This document shows, piece by piece, positions 41,848-53,298 of a DNA stretch of 64,000 nt. Both the position numbers and the translations under genes were made by a program. Each line of letters opens with the position of its first letter. Position 1 is the first letter of the stretch. This stretch comes from VFBF01 sp033764865 (GTDB lineage Bacteria > Pseudomonadota > Alphaproteobacteria > Caulobacterales > Aquidulcibacteraceae): contig JANRIM010000017.1 of NCBI GenBank assembly GCA_033764865.1, positions 25,366-89,365 on the forward strand, in the 5' to 3' direction. The notes below the pieces were generated by a model. The model made no database searches and had not been told where the DNA came from. It saw only the letters and a program-made list of their open reading frames with translations.

Positions 41848-42852
41848 ATGGTGAAGTGGATCCTTGGGCTAGGCGTGCTTGTCGTCGCCCTGCTGGCGGC
41901 GGGCTTCTTCCTGTTGCAACGACCGGGCGAGACGTACGCGGCGCTGGATGCGGACTACGCGTCCCCGGCGTCGAAGTTCATGGACATGGGGGACGGCGTC
42001 TCCGCGCACTATCGCGACGAGGGCAACCCCAACGGCCGCACGATGCTGCTCGTGCACGGCTTCTCCGCTTCGCTGCACACCTGGGAAAAGTGGGTGGGCC
42101 TGCTCGGCGGCGAGTACCGGATGGTGAGCGTCGACCTGCCCGGCCACGGACTGACGCGCACGCCGGAAAACTACGCTCCCACGATCGAGGGCTTCGCTGA
42201 TTTTCTGGATCGGTTCGCGGACAAGGCCGGCATCCAGAAGGCGGTCGTGGTGGGATCTTCCATGGGCGGTGGCGCGGCGTGGCAGATGGCGCTGCGCCAT
42301 CCGGCGCGGGTGGAGGCGCTGGTGCTGGTGGGGGCGTCCGGCTGGCCGGACCCGCGCATCGACGACGCCGAGGAGCCCGCAATCTTCAAGATGCTGCGCA
42401 ATCCAGTGATGGGGCCCGTGCTGCGACGGCTCGACAACACCCCCATGGTTCGTCAGGGGCTGGAGGCCTCGTTCGTGAATACGGCGCTCGTGGATGACGC
42501 CATGGTGGCGCGGTATGTCCGGATGTCCCGCGCGCCGAACCATGGCGACGTGCTGCTGGCGATCATGACCGGCTCCGCGGAGCGCACTGTCGCGACCGCC
42601 GAGGCGCTGGCCGCCATCAAGGCGCCGACGCTGATCCTCCATGGCCGGCAGGACAATCTGGTGGCCGTCGACGGCGCGACGAAGTTCAATGACGCCATCG
42701 CGGGCTCCCGCCTGATCATCTACGACGAGGTGGGGCATCTGCCGCAGGAGGAAATCCCCGAACGGAGCGGCGAGGATCTGCGCGCATTCCTGCGCGCGGC
42801 CTTTCCGGAGCCCGCGGCCGGGGCGCCGTTGAACGCCGCCTTGACGCCCTAG
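41848..42852 (+). CDS. Alpha/beta hydrolase, membrane-anchored
   Basis: A 334-residue hydrolase with one N-terminal membrane segment (4-22, WILGLGVLVVALLAAGFFLL), so the enzyme lies outside the inner membrane. It has LLVHGFSASLHTW as the oxyanion segment, the nucleophile elbow VVGSSMGGGAA with Ser, PTLILHGRQDNLVA with the Asp, and DEVGHLPQEE with the His. The triad is complete; the substrate is unknown. I chose ATG 41848, which has GGAGGGGCGG directly before it, over an in-frame ATG at 41803. Confidence 0.9.
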   Translation: MVKWILGLGVLVVALLAAGFFLLQRPGETYAALDADYASPASKFMDMGDGVSAHYRDEGNPNGRTMLLVHGFSASLHTWEKWVGLLGGEYRMVSVDLPGHGLTRTPENYAPTIEGFADFLDRFADKAGIQKAVVVGSSMGGGAAWQMALRHPARVEALVLVGASGWPDPRIDDAEEPAIFKMLRNPVMGPVLRRLDNTPMVRQGLEASFVNTALVDDAMVARYVRMSRAPNHGDVLLAIMTGSAERTVATAEALAAIKAPTLILHGRQDNLVAVDGATKFNDAIAGSRLIIYDEVGHLPQEEIPERSGEDLRAFLRAAFPEPAAGAPLNAALTP

Positions 42853-42937
42853 CCCGACGCGACCCGCTCGCCCCCCACCCCATCGTCACACGGGCGTTGC
42901 AGAGCCGCCGCAGAAGCAAGGCGAGGGAGAATCCGCC

Positions 42938-44605
42938 ATGGTCCATGCTTCCCGCCGCGCCGTCCTGGGCGCCGCACCGCTCCTTTTGGTCGCCCCGGCG
43001 CAGGCGCAGACGCGCCCCATGGGCCAGTTCACGCATGGCGTCGCTTCCGGCGATCCGACGGCCGGTTCGGTCATCCTGTGGACGCGGTTCGCGCCCGCCA
43101 CGCCGGGGTCCGCCACGATCGGGTGGGAAGTGGCGGATGACGCCGCCTTCCGCCGCGTGCGCGCCCGTGGCTCGGCCACGGCCTCCGTGTTCGACGACTA
43201 CTGCGTCAAGGTGGACGCCACAGGCCTCGCGCCCGGACGGCCCTACTACTACCGCTTCCTCGCGGCCGACGGGCCTTCTCCCACCGGGCTGACGCGCACC
43301 GCGCCCTCGGGGGACGCCGCATCGCTGACGCTGGCGCTGTTCTCCTGCTCCAACCTCCCGTTCGGCTACTTCCACGCCTACGCGCAGGCCGCCGCACGGG
43401 AGGATGTCGATCTCTGCGTGCACACCGGGGACTACATCTACGAGTATCCGCGCGGCCAGTACCCGAGCGCTGAGCAGGCCGTGGCCGGACGCGTGATCGA
43501 GCCGGCGACGGAGATCGTTCGCCTGAGCGACTACCACGCGCGCTACGCCTCCTACCGCGCCGATCCCGCGCTGCAGGAGGTGCATCGGACCAAGCCGTTC
43601 GTCACCATCTGGGACGACCACGAGCTCACCAACGACGCCTGGAGGGACGGCGCGCAAAACCACCAGCCCGACACGGAGGGCGACTGGACTGTGCGGCGCG
43701 CCATCGCAGCGAAGGCCTATGCGGACTGGATGCCCATCCGGCGCCAGGATTCCCTGCTGCGCATCTACCGCCGGGTGGATTGGGGCACGCTGGCGACAAT
43801 CCTCCTTTTGGACACGCGCCTGATCGGTCGCGACAAACAGCTGGACTGGCGGACCGCGCTCGCGCCGGCCATGGCGGAGGGCGGCGCGGCGCTGGCGAAG
43901 GCCGCGCGGGACTACGGCGAAGGCCCGCTGAAGGACGAAAAGCGCACCCTGCTGGGCGCCGAACAGGAGGCCTGGATGCGGGCGGAGATGCGTCGCTCCA
44001 AAGGGCGCGGCGCAACCTGGCAGGTGCTGGCCCAGCAGCTGGTGACCGGCAAGCAGGCAATGGCGCCGGAGCTGCCGCGCTTCCTGCCGGCCGACGCCTC
44101 AGCCAATAGCCAGCAGTTCGCCAACGCGGGCGCGATGCTGGGCCAGATGGGCTACGGCTGGAACCTCGATTCCTGGGGCGGCTATCCGGCGGCGCGAGAC
44201 CGTTTTCTCCAGAGCTGCGCGATGGACGGGTCCAATGCGCTGGTGCTGTCGGGCGACAGCCACAATGCGTGGGCGTTCAACCTGCCGGGCGGCAAAGACG
44301 GTCGCCCCGCCGCCGTCGAGGTTGCCGGCGCCAGCGTGACGTCCCCCGGCTTCGAGAACACGTTCCGCAACGCTCCCGAAGGCGGCCGCGAAAGTGCGAT
44401 GACCGGCGCCAACAAGGAGCTGGCATGGTGCGACCTGAGCCGGCGCGGCTACGCGGTGGCCAGGCTGACGCGCGCCGCCGTCGATGTGGAATGGATCGCC
44501 TTCGACGACGTGCGTGTGGCGACTGCCCCCACGCCGAAAATCACCCGCTCCCGTGCAGAGGCCACGCGGACGCAGGGTGTGGGGCCTTGGACGTTCTCGG
44601 GCTGA
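42938..44605 (+). CDS. phoD: Alkaline phosphatase D family protein, TAT-exported
   Basis: A PhoD-type phosphodiesterase/phosphatase that cleaves phosphate esters outside the cell membrane. 555 residues. SRRAVLGAAPLLLV (5-18) is a twin-arginine signal, as usual for PhoD. The metal ligands are visible in LFSCSN, HTGDYIYEY, TIWDDHELTND and LSGDSHNAWAFNL. An N-terminal fibronectin-like PhoD_N domain covers about 28-135. GGGAGAATCCGCC precedes the ATG. It follows the alpha/beta hydrolase after 85 bases on the same strand. Confidence 0.93.
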   Translation: MVHASRRAVLGAAPLLLVAPAQAQTRPMGQFTHGVASGDPTAGSVILWTRFAPATPGSATIGWEVADDAAFRRVRARGSATASVFDDYCVKVDATGLAPGRPYYYRFLAADGPSPTGLTRTAPSGDAASLTLALFSCSNLPFGYFHAYAQAAAREDVDLCVHTGDYIYEYPRGQYPSAEQAVAGRVIEPATEIVRLSDYHARYASYRADPALQEVHRTKPFVTIWDDHELTNDAWRDGAQNHQPDTEGDWTVRRAIAAKAYADWMPIRRQDSLLRIYRRVDWGTLATILLLDTRLIGRDKQLDWRTALAPAMAEGGAALAKAARDYGEGPLKDEKRTLLGAEQEAWMRAEMRRSKGRGATWQVLAQQLVTGKQAMAPELPRFLPADASANSQQFANAGAMLGQMGYGWNLDSWGGYPAARDRFLQSCAMDGSNALVLSGDSHNAWAFNLPGGKDGRPAAVEVAGASVTSPGFENTFRNAPEGGRESAMTGANKELAWCDLSRRGYAVARLTRAAVDVEWIAFDDVRVATAPTPKITRSRAEATRTQGVGPWTFSG

Positions 44606-44629
44606 GGTGGCCGGAGGGCCGAGCGCAGA

Positions 44630-45616
44630 TCACAGCATCGCGGGGATGACGCGATCCGGCGGCTTGTGCCCGTCCGCGAACGTCTTGATGTTGATGATGA
44701 CCTTCTCGCCCATGTCGATGCGGCCCTCCAGCGTGGCCGATCCCATGTGCGGGAGCAGGACAACGTTCTGGAGCTTCTTCAGCTTCGGATTGATGGCGGG
44801 CTCGTTCTCGAACACGTCGAGGCCGGCGCCGGCCAGTTCGCCCTTGTCCAGCATGCGGGCCAGCGCCGCCTCATCGATGATTTCGCCGCGGGCGGTATTG
44901 ACGATGTAGGCGTGCGGCTTGACCAACGCGAGGCGGCGCGCGCTCAGCAGGTGGTAGGTGGCCGGCGTGTGCGGGCAGTTCACGCTGATGATGTCCATCC
45001 GCGAAAGCATCTGGTCGAGGCTTTCCCAATAGGTGGCCTCAAGCTCCTGCTCGATGTGGGCGGCGACCTTGCGGCGGTTGTGATAGTGGATCTGGAGGCC
45101 GAAGGACTTCGCGCGGCGCGCGACGGCCTGACCGATCCGGCCCATCCCCACGATCCCGAGACGCTTGCCCCAGATGCGGCGGCCCAGCATGTGCGTCGGA
45201 CTCCAGCCGACGAAGCCGTCCGCCTCGATCAGCTTGACGCCCTCCACGATCCTGCGCGGCGCCGCGAGGATCAGGGCCATCGTCATGTCCGCGGTGTCCT
45301 CGGTGAGGACGCCCGGGGTGTTGGTGACGGTGATGCCGCGCTGGACGGCGGTCTGGACGTCAATGTTGTCCACGCCCGCGCCGAACTGCGCAATCAGGCG
45401 CAGCTTCTCCCCTGCCCGCGACAGCACGCGCCCGTCGATGCGGTCCGTCACGGTGGGCACAAGCACGTCCGCGCGGCCGACGGCCGCGACCAGGGCCTCC
45501 GCCGACATCGGGGCGTCCGTCTCGTTCAGTTCGGTGTCGAACAGCTCGCGCATCCGGGTCTCGACCGGATCCGGCAGCCTGCGGGTGACGACGACCTTGA
45601 GCTTCTTTGGCGACAT
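44630..45616 (-). CDS. D-2-hydroxyacid dehydrogenase (glyoxylate/hydroxypyruvate reductase type)
   Basis: An NAD(P)-dependent dehydrogenase of 328 residues. The N-terminal part has ADVLVPTVTDRI and IAQFGAGVDNID. The Rossmann motif is GIVGMGRIGQAVARR, and VNCPHTPATYHLL follows. The catalytic Arg is in VNTARGEIID, the Glu in ENEPAIN and the His in LLPHMGSAT. It most resembles glyoxylate or D-glycerate dehydrogenases; substrate preference is not readable. It converges on phoD and is divergent from the SH3 gene. Confidence 0.9.
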   Translation of the reverse strand: MSPKKLKVVVTRRLPDPVETRMRELFDTELNETDAPMSAEALVAAVGRADVLVPTVTDRIDGRVLSRAGEKLRLIAQFGAGVDNIDVQTAVQRGITVTNTPGVLTEDTADMTMALILAAPRRIVEGVKLIEADGFVGWSPTHMLGRRIWGKRLGIVGMGRIGQAVARRAKSFGLQIHYHNRRKVAAHIEQELEATYWESLDQMLSRMDIISVNCPHTPATYHLLSARRLALVKPHAYIVNTARGEIIDEAALARMLDKGELAGAGLDVFENEPAINPKLKKLQNVVLLPHMGSATLEGRIDMGEKVIINIKTFADGHKPPDRVIPAML

Positions 45617-45768
45617 GACGCCCTTCTAGCAGGGCGGAAGGCGGAACAAAGGCCACCGGTTCAAAAAAGAAAGGGGCGCGCGGTTAAGCCCGTTTTCACG
45701 GTGCCGGGTTCATGACGGCGGGCCCAACGACCGCGCCGCCCAGGTTCCACCCGCTTCAAGGCCCGCCC

Positions 45769-46281
45769 ATGCCGCGTTCCCGCGCCCTGCCGATCCTTGT
45801 CTCCCTGCTGCTGCTCGGCGGCCCGGCCGCCGCCGCCCCGCGCACCGGGTCTGACAGCCGGTTGCCCGTGCCCCGCTATGAAAGCCTCGCGGCCGCAGAG
45901 GTCTATGGCCGCCGCGGGCCGGGACAGGACCACCGCATCGACTGGGTGTACCGCGCGCGCGGGCTGCCCGTGCGGGTGCTGGAGGAGGCCGGCCCGTGGC
46001 GGAAGGTCAAGGATCCCGCAGGCGACGAGGCCTGGATTCACGCCCGCAACCTCTCCCCCAACCGCACCGTTCTGGTGGCGGGGGGCGCCGGCGGGCGGCT
46101 CGCCGTGAGAACTGCTCCCCGCCCCGAGGCGAGGCTCGTCGCCTATGCGGAGCGCGGCGTCATCGCCGCCCTCAAGGAATGTCTCGGCGGCTGGCGTCGC
46201 ATCGAGGTGGGCGACCGCGCTGCGGGTTGGGTGGCGGCGGAGGATGTCTGGGCCGGCGAGGATTGCACGCTGCCGGAATAG
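45769..46281 (+). CDS. Secreted SH3 domain protein
   Basis: A 170-residue protein with a signal peptide (about 1-22, ending AAAAP). It has two SH3-like repeats: VYRARGLPVRVLEEAGPWRKV with GDEAWIHARNLSP, and LAVRTAPRPEARLVAYAERGV with GWRRIEVGDRAAGWVAAEDVW. This is the bacterial SH3 (SH3_4) pattern, thought to bind cell wall peptides. ATG 45769 was chosen over an in-frame ATG at 45712, because it begins the signal peptide. fabA follows 78 bases downstream. Confidence 0.85.
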   Translation: MPRSRALPILVSLLLLGGPAAAAPRTGSDSRLPVPRYESLAAAEVYGRRGPGQDHRIDWVYRARGLPVRVLEEAGPWRKVKDPAGDEAWIHARNLSPNRTVLVAGGAGGRLAVRTAPRPEARLVAYAERGVIAALKECLGGWRRIEVGDRAAGWVAAEDVWAGEDCTLPE

Positions 46282-46359
46282 CCACCGGGGACCCCGATTG
46301 CTTGTCGCCATAGGTCGGCCCATGTAAGCCGGGCGCAATCGCCCCGACCCGTAGGCTCC

Positions 46360-46893
46360 ATGTCCGACTATCCGTCCTCCCTCAACCACGGCCAGCTCCT
46401 GGAGAGCGGTCACGGTCGCCTGTTCGGGCCCGGCAACGCCCAGCTTCCCCTGCCCCCGATGCTGATGATCGATCGCATCCTTTCGATCGACGCCACGGGC
46501 GGGCCGCACGGCAAGGGCCGGCTGGTGGCCGAATTCGACATCAACCCCGACCTCTGGTTCTTCCAGTGCCACTTCGAGGGCGATCCCGTGATGCCCGGGT
46601 GCCTTGGCCTCGACGCCATGTGGCAGCTCGTCGGCTTCTACCTCGGCTGGCTGGGCGCACCCGGCAAAGGCAGGGCGCTCGGCGTCGGTGAGGTCAAGTT
46701 CAACGGACAGGTCACGCCGGGCGCCAGGGTTCTGCGCTACGAGATCGATTTCAAGAAAGTGATCCTCCGCAAACTCGTGCTCGGCCTTGCCGACGGGGTG
46801 ACGCTGGTGGACGGACAGCCCATCTATTCCGCCAAGGACCTGAAGGTGGGATTGTTCTCGCCCGAACAACTGGCGGGCGGCGCCCGGGAGTAG
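46360..46893 (+). CDS. fabA: 3-hydroxydecanoyl-ACP dehydratase/isomerase
   Basis: It introduces the double bond in unsaturated fatty acid synthesis by dehydrating and isomerising the C10 intermediate. 177 residues. PLPPMLMIDRI, then WFFQCHFEGDPVMPGCLGLDAMWQL in short pieces, with the active His in QCHFEGDPVMPG, and the Asp in LDAMWQL. VGEVKFNGQV is the last conserved segment. fabB follows 70 bases later, as usual. The expected third gene, fabI, is 5.4 kb away beyond genes on the other strand. Confidence 0.97.
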   Translation: MSDYPSSLNHGQLLESGHGRLFGPGNAQLPLPPMLMIDRILSIDATGGPHGKGRLVAEFDINPDLWFFQCHFEGDPVMPGCLGLDAMWQLVGFYLGWLGAPGKGRALGVGEVKFNGQVTPGARVLRYEIDFKKVILRKLVLGLADGVTLVDGQPIYSAKDLKVGLFSPEQLAGGARE

Positions 46894-46963
46894 GACCAAA
46901 CGATCGCGGCGACCATACCGCGGCGACGGCTTGAAGGCCGCTTTAGAAACAGGGGAGTGCGCG

Positions 46964-48175
46964 TTGCGTCGAGTTGTCGTCACGGGAATCGGGATCGTCT
47001 CGTCGATCGGGGACAACAAGGCCGAGGTTCTGGCCTCGCTGCGCGAGGCGCGCCCCGGCATCGCGGCCGCGCCGGAGTACGGGGAGCTGGGCTTCCGCTG
47101 CCAGGTGCAGGCCAAGCCCGCACTGGACTGGGAGACCGCCGTCGATCGTCGCGCCGCGCGCTTCCTGAGCCAGGGGACCGGCTGGTGCCACGTGGCCATG
47201 GAACAGGCCATCGCCGACAGCGGCCTTGAGGCCGGCGACATCTCGAACGACCGCACGGGAATCATCGTCGGCGAGGGCGGGCCGTCCACGCGCGCCATCG
47301 TGCAGGCCGCGCAGATCACCAAGGAAAAAGGCCCCAAACGCGTGGGCCCGTTCGCGGTGCCGAAGGCGATGTGTTCGGGACCGTCGGCGACGCTGGCGAC
47401 GTGGTTCAAGATCCGCGGGATCAACTACTCCATCAGCTCCGCCTGCGCCACGAGCGCGCACTGCATCGGCGCCGGGGCCGAACAGATCCAGTGGGGCAAG
47501 CAGGACGTGGTGTTCGCCGGCGGCTGCGAGGAGCTGGACTGGACGCTGTCGGTCATGTTCGACGCTATGGGCGCCATGTCCTCCAACTTCAACGAGACGC
47601 CCGCGGTCGCCTCCCGCGCCTACGACGAAGCGCGCGACGGCTTCGTCATCGCTGGCGGCGCCGGCATGGTGGTGCTGGAGGAGTACGAGCGCGCCAAGGC
47701 CCGCGGCGCGCGCATTTACGGCGAGCTTCTGGGCTACGGCGCCACCAGCGACGGCCACGACATGGTCGCGCCCTCCGGCGAAGGCGCCGTGCGCTGCATG
47801 AACCTGGCCATGAGCACCATCGGCGGGCGGCCCATCGACTACCTCAACACCCACGGCACCTCCACGCCCGTGGGCGACGAGCGCGAGATGCAGGCGGTAC
47901 GCGACGCGTTCGGGGACAAGCCGCCGATGATCTCCTCCACCAAGTCGCTGACGGGCCACAGCCTGGGGGCCGCCGGCGTGCAGGAGGCGATCTATTCGCT
48001 GCTGATGCTGGCGGAGGATTTCGCCGCCAAGAGCGCCAACATTTTCAACCTCGACCCCCTCTTCGCCGATCTTCCCATTCTCCGTGAACGCTTCGACGGC
48101 GCACTCGAAACGGTGATGAGCAACAGCTTCGGCTTCGGCGGGACGAACGCGACGCTGGTGTTCGGGAAGGTGTGA
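46964..48175 (+). CDS. fabB: 3-oxoacyl-ACP synthase I
   Basis: An elongating condensing enzyme that works with FabA in unsaturated fatty acid synthesis. The thiolase-fold triad is present: Cys161 in SSACATSAH, His in NTHGTSTPVGD and His in LTGHSLGAAG. KSLTGH and NSFGFGGTNATLVF complete it. The start is TTG 46964, giving MRRVVVTGIGIVSS; AGGGGAG at 46951-46957 is well placed for it. No in-frame ATG exists nearby, and the GTG at 46957 is in another frame. 403 residues is the normal length. Confidence 0.96.
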   Translation: MRRVVVTGIGIVSSIGDNKAEVLASLREARPGIAAAPEYGELGFRCQVQAKPALDWETAVDRRAARFLSQGTGWCHVAMEQAIADSGLEAGDISNDRTGIIVGEGGPSTRAIVQAAQITKEKGPKRVGPFAVPKAMCSGPSATLATWFKIRGINYSISSACATSAHCIGAGAEQIQWGKQDVVFAGGCEELDWTLSVMFDAMGAMSSNFNETPAVASRAYDEARDGFVIAGGAGMVVLEEYERAKARGARIYGELLGYGATSDGHDMVAPSGEGAVRCMNLAMSTIGGRPIDYLNTHGTSTPVGDEREMQAVRDAFGDKPPMISSTKSLTGHSLGAAGVQEAIYSLLMLAEDFAAKSANIFNLDPLFADLPILRERFDGALETVMSNSFGFGGTNATLVFGKV

Positions 48176-48562
48176 ACGGCGAGGTTCTGTACATCGTTTT
48201 CGGCGATGTACGGATGGCCCCCAAAGACTGTACGAGACCGCCATTCCTGCACGGATCGGCGCGAAGGCTGGACAAGCCCGGTCTCCCTCCCCTCGATGGG
48301 GAGGGTGGACAGCGCGGCACGCGCGGGACGGGTGGGGTGTTCGCCATAAAGATCGGGCGAAGGGCGCAGACCGGCGCCGACGCCCATCACGGACATCGCC
48401 CCACCACCGCACGCGCACCCCATCCGACCCCTCGCTGCGCTTCGGGGCCACCCTCCCCATCGAGGGGAGGGAGGGCGCACTCCCGCAATCCGGAACGGCT
48501 CCGCGCGGCGAGCGCGAAGGGCACGGGGGATTTCCCCACGCCCCGCCGCCGCGCCCGCGCCG
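48176..48562. other. 387-base intergenic region with a palindromic dispersed repeat
   Basis: There is no gene in this gap between the converging ends of fabB and the TonB-dependent receptor gene. It holds two inverted 25-base copies listed separately and, close to fabB, ACATCG-TTTT-CGATGT, a small hairpin at 48191-48206 that may end fabB transcription. The rest looks like decayed repeat sequence. Confidence 0.5.
48284..48472. repeat. Perfect 25-base inverted repeat around 139 bases
   Basis: The arm at 48284-48308 (TCCCTCCCCTCGATGGGGAG then GGTGG) is exactly the reverse complement of 48448-48472. Each arm is itself nearly palindromic (CCCTCCCC/GGGGAGGG). Sequences of the CCCTCCCC-NNN-GGGGAGGG type are typical dispersed extragenic repeats of GC-rich alphaproteobacteria. 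It lies where the fab gene group is interrupted. Confidence 0.85.
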
Positions 48563-51190
48563 CTAGAACCGCCCGCGCAGGGTGACGCCGAAGGTGCGGG
48601 GGTCTCCCAGCGAGCCGACGACGAGGCCGGAGCCGCCGGAGGCGGTGGCCAGGATCTCGTAGTACTCGGCATCGGCGAGGTTGCGGCCCCAGACGTAGAA
48701 GTCCCAGCCGCTGTCCGTCCGGAAGCCGATCCGCCCGTTCAGCAGCGAATAGCCTTCGATCTCCATGTAGCGCGACCCCGCCGGATCGGAGGAGAAATCC
48801 GTGCGCCAGTTCACATCGCCGGCGAGGAAATACTCCCCTTCCCGCCCGAGGAACGCGCTGGGCAGGACATACTCCGCGCCGAAGGAGCCCGCCCACTCAG
48901 ACACGCCGGGCAGGCGCTTGCCGGAGACATCGGTGAACGGCGCGGTGATCGTCAGCGGATTGGATGCGCTCGTGGGCAGGGCGGCGTTGTAGGCGGGATT
49001 GGGAATCGGGCGGCCGGTCTCCTCGATGGGCAGCGGCGAGTTGGGGAACCGCACGTACTTCGCATCCGTGTAGGCCACCGCGCCGAACACGGAGAACGCA
49101 TCGGTGACGCGCGCCGAGGCATCCACCTCCACGCCGCGCACGCGCACCTGCTCCGCATTGGCCAGATAGCCGCGCAGCGTGCCGATGACGTTGGCGACCA
49201 CCACTGTCTGGTAATCGTCGATGTCGGTGTTGAACGCCGCGATGTTGAGGGTGGCGCCGTCGAACGGCTTGGTCTTGAGACCCAGTTCGTAGTGCGTCAC
49301 GGACTCCGGCTTGACCACCACCGGCGTGTTCGCCGGCACGCCGGCCACGTTCAGGCCGAAGGACTTGAAGCTGGTGGCGTAGGTTGCGTAGGCGTTGACG
49401 TCCTCCGCGACGTCATAGGCGATGGTGAGCTGGCCGGACGTGTTGGTGTCGTCGGTCTGGGCGGCGTACGTCTGGCGCGACAGGATTGAGTTCTGCGCGG
49501 CGCGGATGGCGCCGGCGCCGAGGTCGGGCCGGCTGGCGGGGTTGAGCCCGCCGGTCACCGGGGAATCGTAATCCGTCGATTTCTCATCGTAGTTGAAACG
49601 GATGCCGGGAATGAGCCGGAGCCGGTCCGTCACGGACCACTCCACCTGGCCGAACAGCGCAGCGCTCGTGGTTTTCGTGGTGACGTTCTGGATCTGCGTC
49701 AGGCCGTCGAGCAGCTCCGGAATGAAGGCCGCCACATTGCCCGTGAGCGTCGTGCCGTCGGCGCCGGTGAACACGTTGGACGCGCGCGGATCGATGAGGA
49801 AGCGCGCCGCCGCCCGGCCCTGGGACTGGGTGTTCTTCGTCCTGATTTCCTGGTCGAAGTAGTAGGCGCCGACGACGAAGCTCAGGCTGTCGGACAACTC
49901 GCCCGCATAGCGCAGCTCCTGCGTCCACTGATCCTGGCCGGACCGGTTGTTGGAGGCCGTCGTGATCGGGATGCCGATGAAATCGCGATCGTTGGCGGGG
50001 TACCACTCCCAGTGCCGGTGCGCGGTGATCGAGGTTAGCGTGCCGGGACCGATATCCCAGTTCACCGTGATCGATTGGCCGTTGATGTCCTGGTAGGACC
50101 GGTGCGGCACGTCGGCGTCCGTGATGCGCGCGAAGGCGTCGAATTCCGCGAAGATGCCGTTCGGCCCCACGGGTATGCCGCCCACGCTGGGATTCGTGAT
50201 GGTCTGGCGCGCCGTTTCCCGGGTGGGCACGGCATAGTTGAGGCCCGGCGTCGTCGCGTTGATGGAGTCGATGATCCCGAAAAACTGGCGGTTCGCCGTG
50301 CGGAACGTGGGCGCGACGCGGACAGGCACCTGCGCATAACCTTCGGGGCGCTGGCGGGTGTGGTCGACGGCGGCGAGCACTTCCAGATCGCCCGTGATCT
50401 GGAACAGCAGCTGGCCCCGGACGCCCAGATTGTTGGCGTCGTTCAGGTCGTCGCCACGATTGTTGGCCGCGACGCTGGTGAGGAAGCCGTCACGCTGCGT
50501 GCCCGAGAAGGACAACCGCCCCGCGATCCTGTCGCCCCACACCGGGCCGGTGATCGACGCCTTGGTGGAGAGGAAGCCGTAGTTGCCGTACGAGAGCTCC
50601 ACCTCGGTCTCGGGAGTGAAGTCCGGCCGGCGGGTAGTGATGTTGATCGCGCCCGCCGTGGTGTTCTTGCCGTACAACGTGCCCTGCGGCCCGCGCAGCA
50701 CCTCCACCTGCTCCACGTCGATGAAATCGAGCGCCGCCTGCGCCGGGCGCGACCAGAACACGCCATCCACATACAAGCCCACGCCGACTTCGACGCCGTC
50801 GTTGGTGAGGCCGAAGGTCGTGCCCAGGCCCCGGATGTTGAGCGCGGTGTTGCGGGGATTGGAGGAGAAAATCTGGATCGAGGGCACAAGCTCCTCGATC
50901 TTGAGGACGCTGCCCACGCCGCTGTCGGCGAGCTGCTGCCCGCTCACGACGGAGACCGGGATCGGCACCGCCTGCAGGTCCTCGCTCTGGCGTCGGGCCG
51001 TGACGATGACGGTGTCGCCGTCACGGGGGCGTTCGGGGGCGGCCTCGTCGGTGGCCGTCTGGGCGACCGCCGTCGCCGAGGCGAAGGGCGCCACGGCCAC
51101 GCTGGCCAACAACGCCGCCCAGCCCAGTCCTCGCCGCCGCCGGGCGCCCGGTCCGGACGCTTCCTTCTTGCCGTTGGTCGAGGGGGTCAT
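48563..51190 (-). CDS. TonB-dependent receptor
   Basis: An 875-residue outer-membrane receptor for energised uptake of a large or scarce nutrient. A long signal peptide ends near residue 44 (ATAVAQ). The TonB-box-like DTVIVTARR is at about 59-67. The plug domain has PIPVSVVSGQQL and IRGLGT, and VEVLRGPQGTLYGKNTTAGAIN. The 22-strand barrel ends in DPRTFGVTLRGRF with the terminal Phe. It most resembles the large Caulobacter/Sphingomonad receptor class (nonsiderophore). The sensor kinase gene on the same strand lies 135 bases upstream. Substrate is unknown. Confidence 0.93.
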   Translation of the reverse strand: MTPSTNGKKEASGPGARRRRGLGWAALLASVAVAPFASATAVAQTATDEAAPERPRDGDTVIVTARRQSEDLQAVPIPVSVVSGQQLADSGVGSVLKIEELVPSIQIFSSNPRNTALNIRGLGTTFGLTNDGVEVGVGLYVDGVFWSRPAQAALDFIDVEQVEVLRGPQGTLYGKNTTAGAINITTRRPDFTPETEVELSYGNYGFLSTKASITGPVWGDRIAGRLSFSGTQRDGFLTSVAANNRGDDLNDANNLGVRGQLLFQITGDLEVLAAVDHTRQRPEGYAQVPVRVAPTFRTANRQFFGIIDSINATTPGLNYAVPTRETARQTITNPSVGGIPVGPNGIFAEFDAFARITDADVPHRSYQDINGQSITVNWDIGPGTLTSITAHRHWEWYPANDRDFIGIPITTASNNRSGQDQWTQELRYAGELSDSLSFVVGAYYFDQEIRTKNTQSQGRAAARFLIDPRASNVFTGADGTTLTGNVAAFIPELLDGLTQIQNVTTKTTSAALFGQVEWSVTDRLRLIPGIRFNYDEKSTDYDSPVTGGLNPASRPDLGAGAIRAAQNSILSRQTYAAQTDDTNTSGQLTIAYDVAEDVNAYATYATSFKSFGLNVAGVPANTPVVVKPESVTHYELGLKTKPFDGATLNIAAFNTDIDDYQTVVVANVIGTLRGYLANAEQVRVRGVEVDASARVTDAFSVFGAVAYTDAKYVRFPNSPLPIEETGRPIPNPAYNAALPTSASNPLTITAPFTDVSGKRLPGVSEWAGSFGAEYVLPSAFLGREGEYFLAGDVNWRTDFSSDPAGSRYMEIEGYSLLNGRIGFRTDSGWDFYVWGRNLADAEYYEILATASGGSGLVVGSLGDPRTFGVTLRGRF

Positions 51191-51325
51191 GGTCTGCTCC
51201 GGGCATCGCGGCGACGACGCCAGGAGGCGGCCGCGTCGGTGGCCAGACCATTTTGCAGTTACCCGATAGAAGCAATGTAGATTGCCTTATGCGACGATTA
51301 AGGCCGCTTGGCGGGCCGCAGGCGT

Positions 51326-53152
<1,827 letters not shown>

Positions 53153-53298
53153 CGTCTTTCCCCTGCGCGGTCTCCGTCTAGCGGGCGGAGGTAAATTCGC
53201 GGTGGAGGCGACAGACGATTCCGCGCGTTGGCGGCTGATTGCACTTGAATTTCTGAGAGCCACGCGCGATTGCGACAGTCTCGTGACGGCTGGCTTCC

